From VAZQ01 sp963840535 (lineage in GTDB: Bacteria > Pseudomonadota > Alphaproteobacteria > Rhizobiales > Xanthobacteraceae): a stretch of 64,000 nucleotides of DNA. Below are positions 56,101 to 64,000 of the stretch, piece after piece. The notes under the pieces were generated by a model, which saw nothing but the letters and a program-made list of their open reading frames with translations, was not told where the DNA came from and made no database searches. Location: positions 5,898 to 69,897 of the forward strand of contig CAWIZJ010000021.1 in the NCBI GenBank assembly GCA_963840535.1, read 5' to 3'. The position numbers were made by a program, and so were the translations under genes. The number at the start of each line of letters is the position of its first letter. The stretch's first letter is position 1.

Positions 56101-59100
56101 TGTGATCTCCAGCTCGCCCGGGGAGCTGGAGCCGGTGTTTCAGGCCATGCTGGCGAACGCGGTGCGCATCTGCGAAGCCAATTTCGGCGTCCTGTTCCGG
56201 TACGAACAGGATGCGTGGCGTGCGGTCGCCATGTTCGGAGTGCCGCGGGAGTTTGCCGAGTTCTGGAACCGGGGGCCGCAACGGGTGAGCCCGCGAGTCG
56301 GCGCTCGGCCGGGTCGCCGAGACCAGGCAGATCGTCCATGTCCCCGACGTCACCACCGAGCCGGCATACGTCGAGGGCGAGCCCGTGTTCGTCGCCGCCG
56401 TCGAGCTCGGACGCTTCCGCACCATCCTCAACGTTCCGATGCTCAAGGAGAGCGAGCTCATCGGCGCTTTCGCGATCTACCGCCAGGAGGTGCGCCCCTT
56501 TACCGACAAGCAGATCGAGCTGGTGACGAGCTTCGCCACGCAGGCGGTCATCGCCATCGAGAACACGCGCCTGCTCGGCGAGCTGCGCGAATCGCTGCAG
56601 CAGCAGACCGCCACCGCCGACGTGCTCAAGGTGATCAGCCGCTCGACCTTCGATCTGCAGGCGGTGCTCGACACGCTGGCCGAATTGGCGGCGCGGCTGT
56701 GCCGCGCGGACCGGGCGGGCATGCGGCTGGCGAGGGATGGCGCCTACCATCACGTCGCGAACCATGGCTTCTCGCCCGAGGAGAAGCAGCGGTGGAAAGA
56801 GAGCTATCATTCGTTGAAGCCGGATCGTGGATCGGTTGCCGGTCGGGCCGTACTCGAATGCTCGGCCGTTCACGTCATCGACTGCAAGGCCGATCCGGAG
56901 CTCGATGCGTCTCCGAGCGCGGGCTTCGAGAACGTGCGCACCGTTCTCGGCGTGCCCCTGCTCCGGGAGGGGGCCCCGATCGGCGTTCTGGCGCTGTCCC
57001 GCAGGACCGTCGAGCCCTTCACCGACAAGCAGATCGAGCTCGCCACCACCTTCGCCGACCAGGCGGTGATCGCGATCGAGAACGTGCGGCTGTTCGACGA
57101 GGTGCAGGCGCGCACACGCGAGCTCGCGCAGTCGGTCGGCGAGTTGCAGGCGCTCGGCGAGGTGAGCCAGGCGGTGAATTCCACGCTCGACCTCGAGGCG
57201 GTGCTCGACACCATCGTCGCCAAGGCGGTGCAGCTGTCGCAGACCGAGGCCGGGGCGATCTACGTGTTCGACCAGGACGAGGGCAGGTTCGAGCTGCGCT
57301 CGACCTACGGCATGAGCGAGGAGTTGATCGCCGGGCTCAGGGAGCAGCACATCGGCGTCGGGGACGCGATCGGCGAGGCTGCCGCGCAACGCAGGACCGT
57401 GCAGATCGCCGATCTGCGCGAGGAGCCATCCTCGCCGGTGAACGACCTGGTGCTGCGCTCGGGCTATCGCGCGCTGCTGATCGTGCCGCTGCTGCGGGCC
57501 GGATGGCGTGGTGGGCGCGCTGGTGGTGCGGCGCAAGGCGCCGCGGCGAATTCTCCAGGCAGACCATCGATCTGCTGCAGACCTTCGCGGCGCAATCGGT
57601 GCTGGCGATCCAGAACGCGCGGCTGTTCCACGAGATCGAGGACAAGGGCCGGCAGCTCGAGGTCGCCAGCCGGCACAAGTCGCAGTTCCTGGCCAGCATG
57701 AGCCACGAGCTGCGCACCCCGCTCAACGCCATCATCGGGGTCACCGAGATGCTGCGCGAGGATGCGCGCGACCTCGAGCGCGACGACGAGCTGGAGCCGC
57801 TCGACCGGGTGCTGGGCGCGGGCCGCCACCTGCTGGCGCTGATCAACGACATCCTCGACCTCTCCAAGATCGAGGCCGGGCGCATGGAGCTGCACCTGGA
57901 GACGTTCGCGCTGGTGCCGCTGATCGAGGACGTGGCCAAGACCATCGAGCCGATGGCGGGCAGGAACGGCAACCGGATCGTGGTCGATTGTCCGGCGGTG
58001 TGGGCGGGGAGCTGGGCACCATCCACGCCGACCAGACCCGGTTGCGGCAGGCGCTGCTCAACCTGGCGAGCAACGCCAACAAGTTCACGGAGAAGGGCAC
58101 GGTCACCATCGCGGCGCGGCCGCAGCACGAGCGGCGGCCGCGACTGGATCACGATCGCGGTGAGCGACACCGGGATCGGCATGAGCGCGGAGCAGATGGG
58201 TCGGCTGTTCCAGGAATTCTCGCAGGCGGACGCCTCGACCACGCGCAAGTACGGCGGCACCGGGCTCGGGCTCGCGATCAGCCGGCATTTCTGCCGCATG
58301 ATGGGGGGCGACATCACGGTGGCGAGCCGGCCGGGGGCGGGCTCGACCTTCACCATGCGGCTGCCGCGGGTGGTGGAGATCGGCAAGGCGGATGCGGATG
58401 CGGATGCGGCGGTGGCGCCGGGGGAGGCGCGGGCGCAACCGGCTCGTCGCGGTGCTCGAGGAGGCGGAGGAGCCGCTGATCCTGGTGGTGGACGACGATG
58501 CGACGGTGCGCGACCTGGTGGAGCGGCATCTGCAGCGGGCGGGGTTTGCGGTGGTGACGGCGCGCGGCGGCCAGGAGGGGCTGCGGCTCGTGCGGGAGCT
58601 GCGGCCGGCGGCGGTGACGCTCGACATCATGATGCCCGATCTCGACGGCTGGACGGTGCTGGCGGCGATCAAGGGCGATCCGGCGCTGGCGGCGATCCCG
58701 GTGGTGCTGATGTCGATCGTGGAGGAGAAGAACCGCGGCTACGCGCTGGGGGCGGCGGACTACCTGATCAAGCCGGTCGACCGCGGCAAGCTGGTGGAGA
58801 CGCTGACCGGCATCTGCGGGCAGGCCGCGGGCCGTGTGCTGCTGGTCGACGACGACGACGTGGTGCGGCGCGGGGTGCGGCAGGCGCTGCAGCCGCTGGG
58901 ATGGCAGGTGACGGAGGCGGAGAACGGGCTCTCGGCGGTCGAGCGGCTGGCCGCGGCGCGGCCCGACGTGATCATCCTCGACCTGATGATGCCGAAGATG
59001 GACGGGTTCGAGCTTCTTGGAGGAGCTGCGCCGGCGGCCGCAGTGGGCGGACATCCCGGTGGTGGTGATCACCGCGAAGGACCTGACCGAGGAGGACCGC

Positions 59101-59220
59101 GAGCGCCTCAACGGCGGGGTCGAGCGCATCATCGGCAAGAGCGACCGCGACGAGATGCTGCGCCAGCTCAGTCGCGAGATCGCAAGGTGCGTCAAATCGC
59201 AGGGCACGAGGGTGGCATGA
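53200..59220 (+). pseudogene. Tandem-GAF hybrid sensor histidine kinase 2 (eight GAF modules, two receivers), frame broken many times
   Basis: About 2000 residues when frames are joined. After a short lead (start GTG 53200 or ATG 53245) come eight GAF modules, with PFTDKQIELV segments near 53790, 54345, 54870, 55430, 55950, 56500 and 57015 and a last module ending TFAAQSVLAIQNARLF. Then HisKA (HKSQFLASMSHELRTPLN, near 57680), HATPase (SDTGIGMS, GTGLGLAIS), and two receivers (ILVVDDD...LDIMMPDLDG; VLLVDDDD...LDLMMPKMDG). Breaks near 54287, 54585, 54960, 55030, 55190-55400, 56300, 57500, 58000, 58130, 58440 and 59020 are mostly +1. Overlaps the next start by ATGA. Confidence 0.75.
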
Positions 59221-59252
59221 AAATACTCTGTACGTCGAGGACAACGACCGCT
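59217..59252 (+). pseudogene. Remnant of a response-regulator gene start
   Basis: ATG 59217 overlaps the kinase 2 stop (ATGA). If two extra bases (TG at about 59231) are ignored it reads MKILYVEDND, the typical beginning of a DivK/CheY-like receiver. After some 12 codons the resemblance ends abruptly, so only the start of the expected partner regulator remains. Confidence 0.5.
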
Positions 59253-59465
59253 GTGGTCAGCCACGTCGTTTCCAACATTCTCGCGATGGGTCCGGTCTAC
59301 CCCCAACTGCGGCTGTGATGGTGCAGCGCCGCGAATGGTCGAATTGTGCCATAACCGGCCGCGAGCAGGTGCAGCAACGCAGGCCGTTATTCGATCACCT
59401 CGCCGACGCGGCATTAGCGGTCAACGTGTCCATTGACGGGCGAGGGCGGCGCGGCTGGCGCCCGA
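59253..59465. other. Stretch without recognised content after kinase 2
   Basis: 213 bases between the lost response regulator and the cysteine-rich gene. No frame or repeat recognised. It probably contains the deletion or insertion junction that removed the regulator. Confidence 0.35.
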
Positions 59466-60007
59466 CTAACCCGGACCACCCGGACCACTAAATCCCAGTC
59501 GTCCCGACGGAATGTACTCGACGTCGATGCTGATGCCGTCCCCGTTCAGAGGGCTCGCCGTGTAGACCGCAGAGACGGACAGCTCGACCAGGCTCCAAAT
59601 CGTCAGGATGGCGATGGTGAGCCCCGTGTCTCCGCTCGGGGGCGCAACAAAAACTCCGCGATGCGGCAACAATCGTCCATCGTCGCCCCCAGCGGGGAAG
59701 AGTGATGACCTCGGTTCCGCGCGGTTGGCGACGTCGGGCTCACGCGCAACAACGGCGCCCGAGGTGACCAAGGGTAGGACGTACTTGATAATCCCCGCGG
59801 GCTGGAGATTGAGATTTTGAATGTTGACCTCGGTCCGTAACGCCCGGCCGGGTGCCTGCGATACAACAACAGTTTGGCTCGGTCTGTTTACCGCACACGA
59901 TCTTCACGCTGTACGTGAAGACCTCCCATCCAGCTCTGGGCGCCGAGCTTCTCGAGAAACGGATGCGTTGGCCGGCCAGCACTTGAGCGCGTTTGCTTCT
60001 TAGCCAT
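59466..60007 (-). CDS. Cysteine-rich conserved-looking protein of unknown function, frame broken
   Basis: Start ATG 60007 (MAKKQTRSSAG) follows a strong GGAGG site. Joined frames give about 178 residues: WEVFTYSVKIVCGKQTEPNCCC, then VNIQNLNLQPAGIIKYVLPLV, a MDDCCRIAEF segment visible in an alternative frame near 59660, and the hydrophobic/beta end TGLTIAILTIWSLVELSVSAVYTAS with SISIDVEYIPSG. Breaks near 59834, 59690 and 59650. I have a general impression of a small bacterial family with KIVCG, CCC and DDCCRIAE cysteines, but no name or function. Metal binding by the cysteines is a guess. Confidence 0.55.
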
Positions 60008-60368
60008 CTCGACCTCCGTGAAGAGCTTGTGGGGTGATGAGCGGCATGCTTGCGTGTCCGCCATCCCGCCGTACAGCGATGCTTACAAGCAAAATTGAGA
60101 AGCAAGGGTAATGACGACCTGATGTTTAAGGCCGACATCACGTCACCCAACGAGTGAGAGACTTTCACAAATATCAGAAGTTAGGGCCGCCAGGGAGAAA
60201 GAGTGGCCCCCTTGGCGGCCTGGCAGTGTGCCCGTCGTTGCCCTACCCGATAGGGAGAGGCGGCGCGGTAGCAAAACCCGCAATCGCCGGGTGCGTTTCC
60301 GGTAGCGAAAGCTGCGCCTGCACCTAAGCTTTTCCACCCTTTAAAGCGGAGACAATTTTTGCCGGAAA
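60008..60368. other. Left flank of the IS110 element; possible structured RNA region
   Basis: 361 bases upstream of the transposase. Contains an inverted repeat GGCCGCCAGG / CCTTGGCGGCC at 60184-60220 and an ACAATTT-TTGCCGG-AAATTGT hairpin at 60353-60373. IS110 elements carry a guide (bridge) RNA in a non-coding end; this is the candidate on the left side. The element's exact left end was not determined. Confidence 0.4.
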
Positions 60369-61544
60369 TTGTGCAGTACAACAATTGGGGACCGGCCATG
60401 TCGGCTAATGGGATGGTCCGGCCGTGCTCCTGCCCCGCCAGCGCGAAGCTGGCCAGGGGCGCCAAGACAAGGAGCAGGCCATGCCTGCGACCGCAAGACT
60501 GCGATTTCTGTAATCGGCATCGATATCGGTAAGAACTCGTTCCACATTGTAGGCCTCGATCATCGCGGTGCAATTGTGCTGCGGCAGAAGTGGTCGCGCG
60601 GCCAAGTGGAAACACGGCTCGCGAACCTACCGCCGTGCCTGATCGGCATGGAAGCCTGCGTCGGCGCGCATCATCTCAGTCGCAGGCTCAGGCTGCTCGG
60701 CCACGATGCGCGGCTGATGCCGGCCAGGTACGTGCGCGCCTATTCGAAGGGACAGAAGAACGACTTCCGCGATGCGGAGGCGATCGCCGAGGCGGTGCAG
60801 CGCCCGACGATGAGGTTCGTGGCTACCAAGACCGCCGAGCAGCTCGACCTGCAGGCACTGCATCGCGTGCGTGAGCGGCTGGTCAGTCAGCGTACGGGCA
60901 TCATCAATCAGATCCGCGCCTTCCTGCTGGAGCGCGGGGTCGCGGTGCGGCAGGGAATCCGTTTCCTGCGGGCCGAGCTGCCCACCATTCTCGCAACACG
61001 GACGGACACGCTGTCGCCGCGTATGTTGCGGATGATCGAGGATCTGGCCGGCGACTGGCGTCGGCTCGATGAGCGCATCGAGAGCCTGTCGATCGAGATC
61101 GCAGGGCTGGCCGATCAAGATGCCGCATGCAAGCGGCTGATGACGGTGCCCGGCATCGGGCCGATCATCTCGAGCGCGATGGTTGCGGCAATCGGCACTG
61201 GAGACGTGTTCTCCAAAGGCCGCGACTTCGGCGCCTGGCTTGGACTGGTGCCCAAGCAGATCTCGACCGGAGACCGCACCATCCTCGGCAAGATATCCAA
61301 GCGCGGCAATCGTTACCTGCGCGTCCTGTTCGTGCAGGCGGCGTGGGTCGTGCTGATCAAGCCGAAGAGCTGGGAACGCCACGGGCTCAAGCCCTGGATC
61401 GAGGCCGCCAAGAAGCGGCTCCATCACAACGTGCTGGCGATCGCGCTCGCCAACAAGCTGGCCCGCATCGCCTGGGCCGTCCTCAACAAGGAGCGCAACT
61501 TCGAATGCATCAGGACGGACAAGATGGCGTCCCGACCGGCTTGA
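60369..61544 (+). CDS. IS110 family transposase, start region uncertain
   Basis: Serine-dependent DEDD transposase: RuvC-like catalytic part with GIDIGKNSFHIVGLD, MEACVGAHHLSR and KNDFRDAEAIAEA (acidic residues), and the C-terminal Tnp20 domain with MTVPGIGPIISSAMVAAIG, the helix-hairpin-helix, and the serine region FGAWLGLVPKQIS. The frame is open from 60369, but the only ATG with a good ribosome site (AAGGAG before ATG 60481) reads MPATARLRFL then stops; a two-base change near 60493 would connect it to KTAISVIGID. So the element may be inactive or the sequence imperfect there. Confidence 0.82.
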   Translation: MCSTTIGDRPCRLMGWSGRAPAPPARSWPGAPRQGAGHACDRKTAISVIGIDIGKNSFHIVGLDHRGAIVLRQKWSRGQVETRLANLPPCLIGMEACVGAHHLSRRLRLLGHDARLMPARYVRAYSKGQKNDFRDAEAIAEAVQRPTMRFVATKTAEQLDLQALHRVRERLVSQRTGIINQIRAFLLERGVAVRQGIRFLRAELPTILATRTDTLSPRMLRMIEDLAGDWRRLDERIESLSIEIAGLADQDAACKRLMTVPGIGPIISSAMVAAIGTGDVFSKGRDFGAWLGLVPKQISTGDRTILGKISKRGNRYLRVLFVQAAWVVLIKPKSWERHGLKPWIEAAKKRLHHNVLAIALANKLARIAWAVLNKERNFECIRTDKMASRPA

Positions 61545-62190
61545 GCGTCGCGCCGTGCTCGCGGCCATCAAGGCGTGGCCTGGAAACGCCGGAGCCAGAG
61601 GCAAGCCAAGCGCGACGGCCAGCCTTGACGGCCTCCTGCGCGCGGCGCCTGCGCACAAGCGCAGGCCGGGACGAAGGAACGACCCCACGGCACGAACAAA
61701 GGAACTGCACGAGATGAGGAGCTATCAATGACGTAGTCCCACAACCTGTTTCCCGCCGAGGTCTGCGAGAGGATGAGACGAGATGGAGGATCGGTCTTCC
61801 CGGCGCATGCGAACACTGGTGACCCAAATGGCCCGGTCGAGGCCTGTCCGCTAATGAGATCGCAGGCGCGCTGATATCCATGGTGGCCCGGAGCACGACA
61901 CGCTCCAATCAGAGGCCGGATACATTGATGCAAGACCGCACATCCGCCAGATCAACGAACCCTCTTGCAACGCACGGCCGGACCATACATCGGGTCAAAA
62001 CCGGTAAGGCTCAGAATGAGGATATGTGTTCCGGGTTGCCTCCGATAAGCGGACTTTCGAGGCGGGCGCGCTCCCGGCCACAGCCGTGATATTATTCGAG
62101 GGCGCGGGGCCGGCCGACGGGCCGTCGCAGAGCAACACCGCCGCTAAGCTATGTCCCGCGCCTACCACTGTTCGGCGGTGGTGCGGTGTG
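61545..62190. other. Right flank of the IS110 element, no gene recognised
   Basis: 646 bases between the transposase and the next likely gene. Inverted segments such as GGCCATCAAGGCGTGGCC at 61561-61578 could fold. If the transposase belongs to the IS1111 group, its guide RNA would be expected here. The right end of the element was not located. Confidence 0.35.
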
Positions 62191-63228
62191 ATGGCGGAAG
62201 CGCACCCGCAAGAGGCCGGATGGACCGGCCAGGCCGACATCGCTGTCGAAAGTCTCCGCAGGGGGCGTGGCGGCGTTCAAAACCTGGCGCGGGACGGCCA
62301 CCTCTGCTGTCGTGGGGAAAAAGAAATTGGATTGGCGTCCAGTTGGAGTACGAGTGGGAACTATATCGCAAGAACAACGGCCCTTCAGAGGGGGCACGAT
62401 GCTGAGCGAAAGCGAGCCAAGCGCAGGGACCCCTCATTGAAGGAAGACCCACTCGAACGGCTGAACACGCTTTACGCGGAGGTGCGCGGCGTTCCATTGG
62501 CAACGCGGCAGAAACTCACGAAGAGAAAAGAACTAGCGAAGCGAGCACTGGAGCAAGCAGCTGAACTCGGCAAAGACGACGATTGGATTGTTGAGACGTT
62601 TGGCAAGGAGATTGATGAGACGTTTGGCGAGGGCGTTGATCGGCTTGATGAGGCGTTTGGTGACATTCGAGAATTCCACCGTGTAACTGAACCGAGTGAT
62701 CGGAACGTAGAGATTGGTGACGAAGAGTGGCGGGGCTTCCGCAGCTATCCAATTCATCGGCCAAAAGGCTTGCGAAACGCGCTAATTGAATACATGGCCT
62801 ATCATGCCAGTATGCGATTTGGCGTTTTCGTTACGACAGACTACGTTGTGGAGTGCTGGAAGGAATACCGTGACGAATTTGGTCTAACACGAGGAAGCCG
62901 CAGAAGTCCGAAAAATCGGTGCTCCCGGAAACGGGCAGCGGCACGAGCGGAACCGAAGGTGGTTTTCGATCTCTACGATTGCAGCGAAGGTCTTTACCAC
63001 CTTTTCTTTGATTTTCAGCGGGAAGCAATATTCGAGCAAGTTAGGCAGACGGTGATGTGGTTTCCCCACGGCACCAATGGTGTCGCGGAAGCTGTGGCGG
63101 AAGAAGACGTGATCAAGCGCGAGATTTCGGATTATGAGTGGATTTGGCGTCGCTCGCGCTATTTGGCTGGTCACCGCGGAACGGCAGACGAATCACTGAA
63201 AGCGATGGCGGGCCGAGTAGAGGTTTGA
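62191..63228 (+). CDS. Unknown protein of a possible integrated element
   Basis: Frame of 345 codons from ATG 62191 (open from 62026); homologous-looking coding character begins near LKEDPLERLNTLYAEVRG, so a later start is possible. Base composition is noticeably less GC-rich than the surroundings. Charged helical protein with a repeated TFGKEIDETFGEGVDRLDEAFG section (positions near 62597-62670; quoted in two parts TFGKEIDETFG and EGVDRLDEAFG) and an aromatic-rich end (EGLYHLFFDFQREAIFEQ, WIWRRSRYL). No family recognised. A terminator follows. Confidence 0.5.
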   Translation: MAEAHPQEAGWTGQADIAVESLRRGRGGVQNLARDGHLCCRGEKEIGLASSWSTSGNYIARTTALQRGHDAERKRAKRRDPSLKEDPLERLNTLYAEVRGVPLATRQKLTKRKELAKRALEQAAELGKDDDWIVETFGKEIDETFGEGVDRLDEAFGDIREFHRVTEPSDRNVEIGDEEWRGFRSYPIHRPKGLRNALIEYMAYHASMRFGVFVTTDYVVECWKEYRDEFGLTRGSRRSPKNRCSRKRAAARAEPKVVFDLYDCSEGLYHLFFDFQREAIFEQVRQTVMWFPHGTNGVAEAVAEEDVIKREISDYEWIWRRSRYLAGHRGTADESLKAMAGRVEV

Positions 63229-63265
63229 TGCTTCTGCCGTGCAACCGTTGTCAATCTGAACGGAC

Positions 63266-63290
63266 AAGCCCCCAAAAACGGGGCTTTTTC
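63266..63290 (+). terminator. Rho-independent terminator
   Basis: AAGCCCC-CAAAAAC-GGGGCTT followed by a T run, 38 bases after the stop of the unknown protein at 62.2-63.2 kb. A textbook intrinsic terminator for that gene. Confidence 0.8.
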
Positions 63291-63406
63291 GTTACCCATG
63301 AGAGGTCGCCGCAATACGCGTTTGATTTTCACCCATAATCGAACGGCCCCAATTTCGGGCGTCGTACGTTTGCGCCTGTATTCACGCAATCAGGCGAGGA
63401 CGGCAG

Positions 63407-63635
63407 ATGAGCCATCTTACGGACAGACCGAGGCAGAGAAGGGCGCGACCCGCAAGCGGTCGTTCTCTCTGCGAACGTTCTGTGATCGGAACGACATCGG
63501 AATTACGACCGCGTATGCGGAGATCAGGGCCGGGCGGCTGATCGTTCAAAGGCGGGCGCGCGGACGCTCGTCTTTGAAGAAGACGAGAACGCCTGGCGCG
63601 GGTCACTCCCGAGACTTGAAGCGGCGGTCCGGTGA
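63407..63635 (+). CDS. Small helix-turn-helix protein (excisionase/AlpA-like), frame broken
   Basis: The core SFSLRTFCDRNDIGITTAYAEIRAGRLIVQ is shown here in two parts: SFSLRTFCDRNDIGITTAY is a MerR/excisionase-type HTH and EIRAGRLIVQ its wing. After a shift near 63563 the end reads TLVFEEDENAWRGSLPRL. ATG 63407 has GAGGA upstream but is in a third frame. Such proteins head the replication or excision modules of prophages and integrative elements. About 75 residues. Confidence 0.5.
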
Positions 63636-63793
63636 TGACGCCCATCACCATCATCAACCGAAATAGCCGGTGCTCGGCAAAGAAAATGCCGGGCCGCGTT
63701 GGTGCGCGAACCCGGCAGAAAAAAGGATTTGAGATATGGAATATCTACAGAGGTGCCCCAGCGGGCGCAAGCCTAATTATCGCGCTCCAGTAA
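63635..63793 (+). CDS. Small unknown frame next to the HTH gene
   Basis: 52 codons from ATG 63635, which overlaps the HTH stop (TGATG): MTPITIINRNSRCSAKKM and on to TAA 63791. Mostly basic, no domain. It overlaps the next small gene in another frame, so it may be short-lived or spurious; kept because of the tight coupling. Confidence 0.25.
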   Translation: MTPITIINRNSRCSAKKMPGRVGARTRQKKGFEIWNIYRGAPAGASLIIALQ

Positions 63794-63894
63794 GCACAGA
63801 ATGCGCTGACGACTTGTTGCAGATGCTCGGCGACGCGGTGGCCCAAGTCATTGCCGCCGTCGAACCCGATCGAGCAGGCGGAGCGCTCCGATGA
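63736..63894 (+). CDS. Small protein of unknown function (52 residues)
   Basis: ATG 63736 (AGGATTTGAG upstream) encodes MEYLQRCPSGRKPNYRAPV, then CADDLLQMLGDAVAQVIAAVE, an amphipathic helix. Its stop overlaps the following ATG (ATGA), suggesting coupled translation in a compact phage-like gene array. Confidence 0.45.
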   Translation: MEYLQRCPSGRKPNYRAPVSTECADDLLQMLGDAVAQVIAAVEPDRAGGALR

Positions 63895-64000
63895 TGAACG
63901 CTCCCGCGACAACGTTCGAGCCAGAGAACTCGCCGCACATTTTGGACTTCGGCGAGTGTGCACTGGACGACCAGGGTCGCGCGGGATGGCCCGAGGTCAT
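63891..64000 (+). CDS. Start of a gene running off the window
   Basis: ATG 63891 overlaps the previous stop and reads MMNAPATTFEPENSPHILDF and on to the window end with no stop. Too short to classify; in such element modules a primase or replication protein often comes here, but nothing in these 36 residues proves that. Confidence 0.4.
   Translation, partial: MMNAPATTFEPENSPHILDFGECALDDQGRAGWPEV

Noticed and set aside
53789..57060. Regularly recurring identical segments resembling a repeat array (CRISPR-like at first sight)
   Set aside because: The repeats are about 550 bases apart, lie in phase with GAF modules and encode conserved protein segments; there are no short unique spacers and no cas genes.
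63298..63666. A protein ending in a histidine cluster (DDAHHHHQPK)
   Set aside because: The His-rich end is produced by reading on in the wrong frame after the break near 63563; the alternative frame gives TLVFEEDENAW, a natural end for the HTH protein.

Overview
The window looks like a chromosome segment of a high-GC alphaproteobacterium of the Rhizobiales (Bradyrhizobium/Xanthobacteraceae-like). The main reasons are the gene order coxB-coxA-ctaB-coxF-ctaG-coxC-DUF983-SURF1-thrC-M16 peptidase, the separate F0 ATP synthase operon atpI-atpB-atpE-atpF'-atpF with a split b/b' subunit, a C4-pathway 5-aminolevulinate synthase, and short GC-rich palindromes of the kind scattered through Rhizobiales genomes. 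No rRNA or tRNA gene and no CRISPR array were seen.

Layout. 1-2.45 kb (minus): a cation-efflux protein cut by the window edge, the TldD protease and an IalB-like secreted protein. 2.8-12.9 kb (plus): the aa3 cytochrome oxidase and assembly operon, running into threonine synthase, a processing-peptidase-like M16 protease and an acetyltransferase. 13.1-13.7 kb: a lipoprotein. 13.8-16.4 kb (minus): the F0 operon. 16.9-22.2 kb: a NarL-type regulator and a complete branched-chain amino-acid type ABC transporter (binding protein, two permeases, two ATPases). 23-26.6 kb: a HigBA-type toxin-antitoxin pair, a small heat-shock protein and Lon. 26.6-31.7 kb (minus): a symporter-like hybrid sensor kinase and hemA. 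Up to about 31.7 kb the content is mostly core metabolism and proteostasis.

From about 31.9 kb the content becomes accessory: paired CTAG-ended palindromes, a Fic protein facing an IlvD/Edd dehydratase across a symmetric palindromic promoter, a dienelactone hydrolase, a BrnTA module with an ISNCY-type insertion sequence in its upstream region, an isochorismatase/flavoprotein pair, two very large tandem-GAF sensor kinases 9 kb apart enclosing TctC, VapBC, GST, hydrolase, Fic and AI-2E-family genes, then a cysteine-rich unknown protein, an IS110 transposase, and the start of what looks like an integrated element (63.4-64 kb).

Reading frames are broken in many genes that should be intact (coxB, coxA, ctaB, SURF1, lon and others). 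In the first 27 kb all breaks seen are +1 shifts and most add one G to a GG run. This is best explained by sequence error. Breaks are absent from 12.4-23.8 kb and 26.4-40.4 kb and dense from 40-60 kb. Genes with repairable breaks are annotated over their full reconstructed span. Functional calls rest on recognisable motifs and gene order read by eye; no database search was run.
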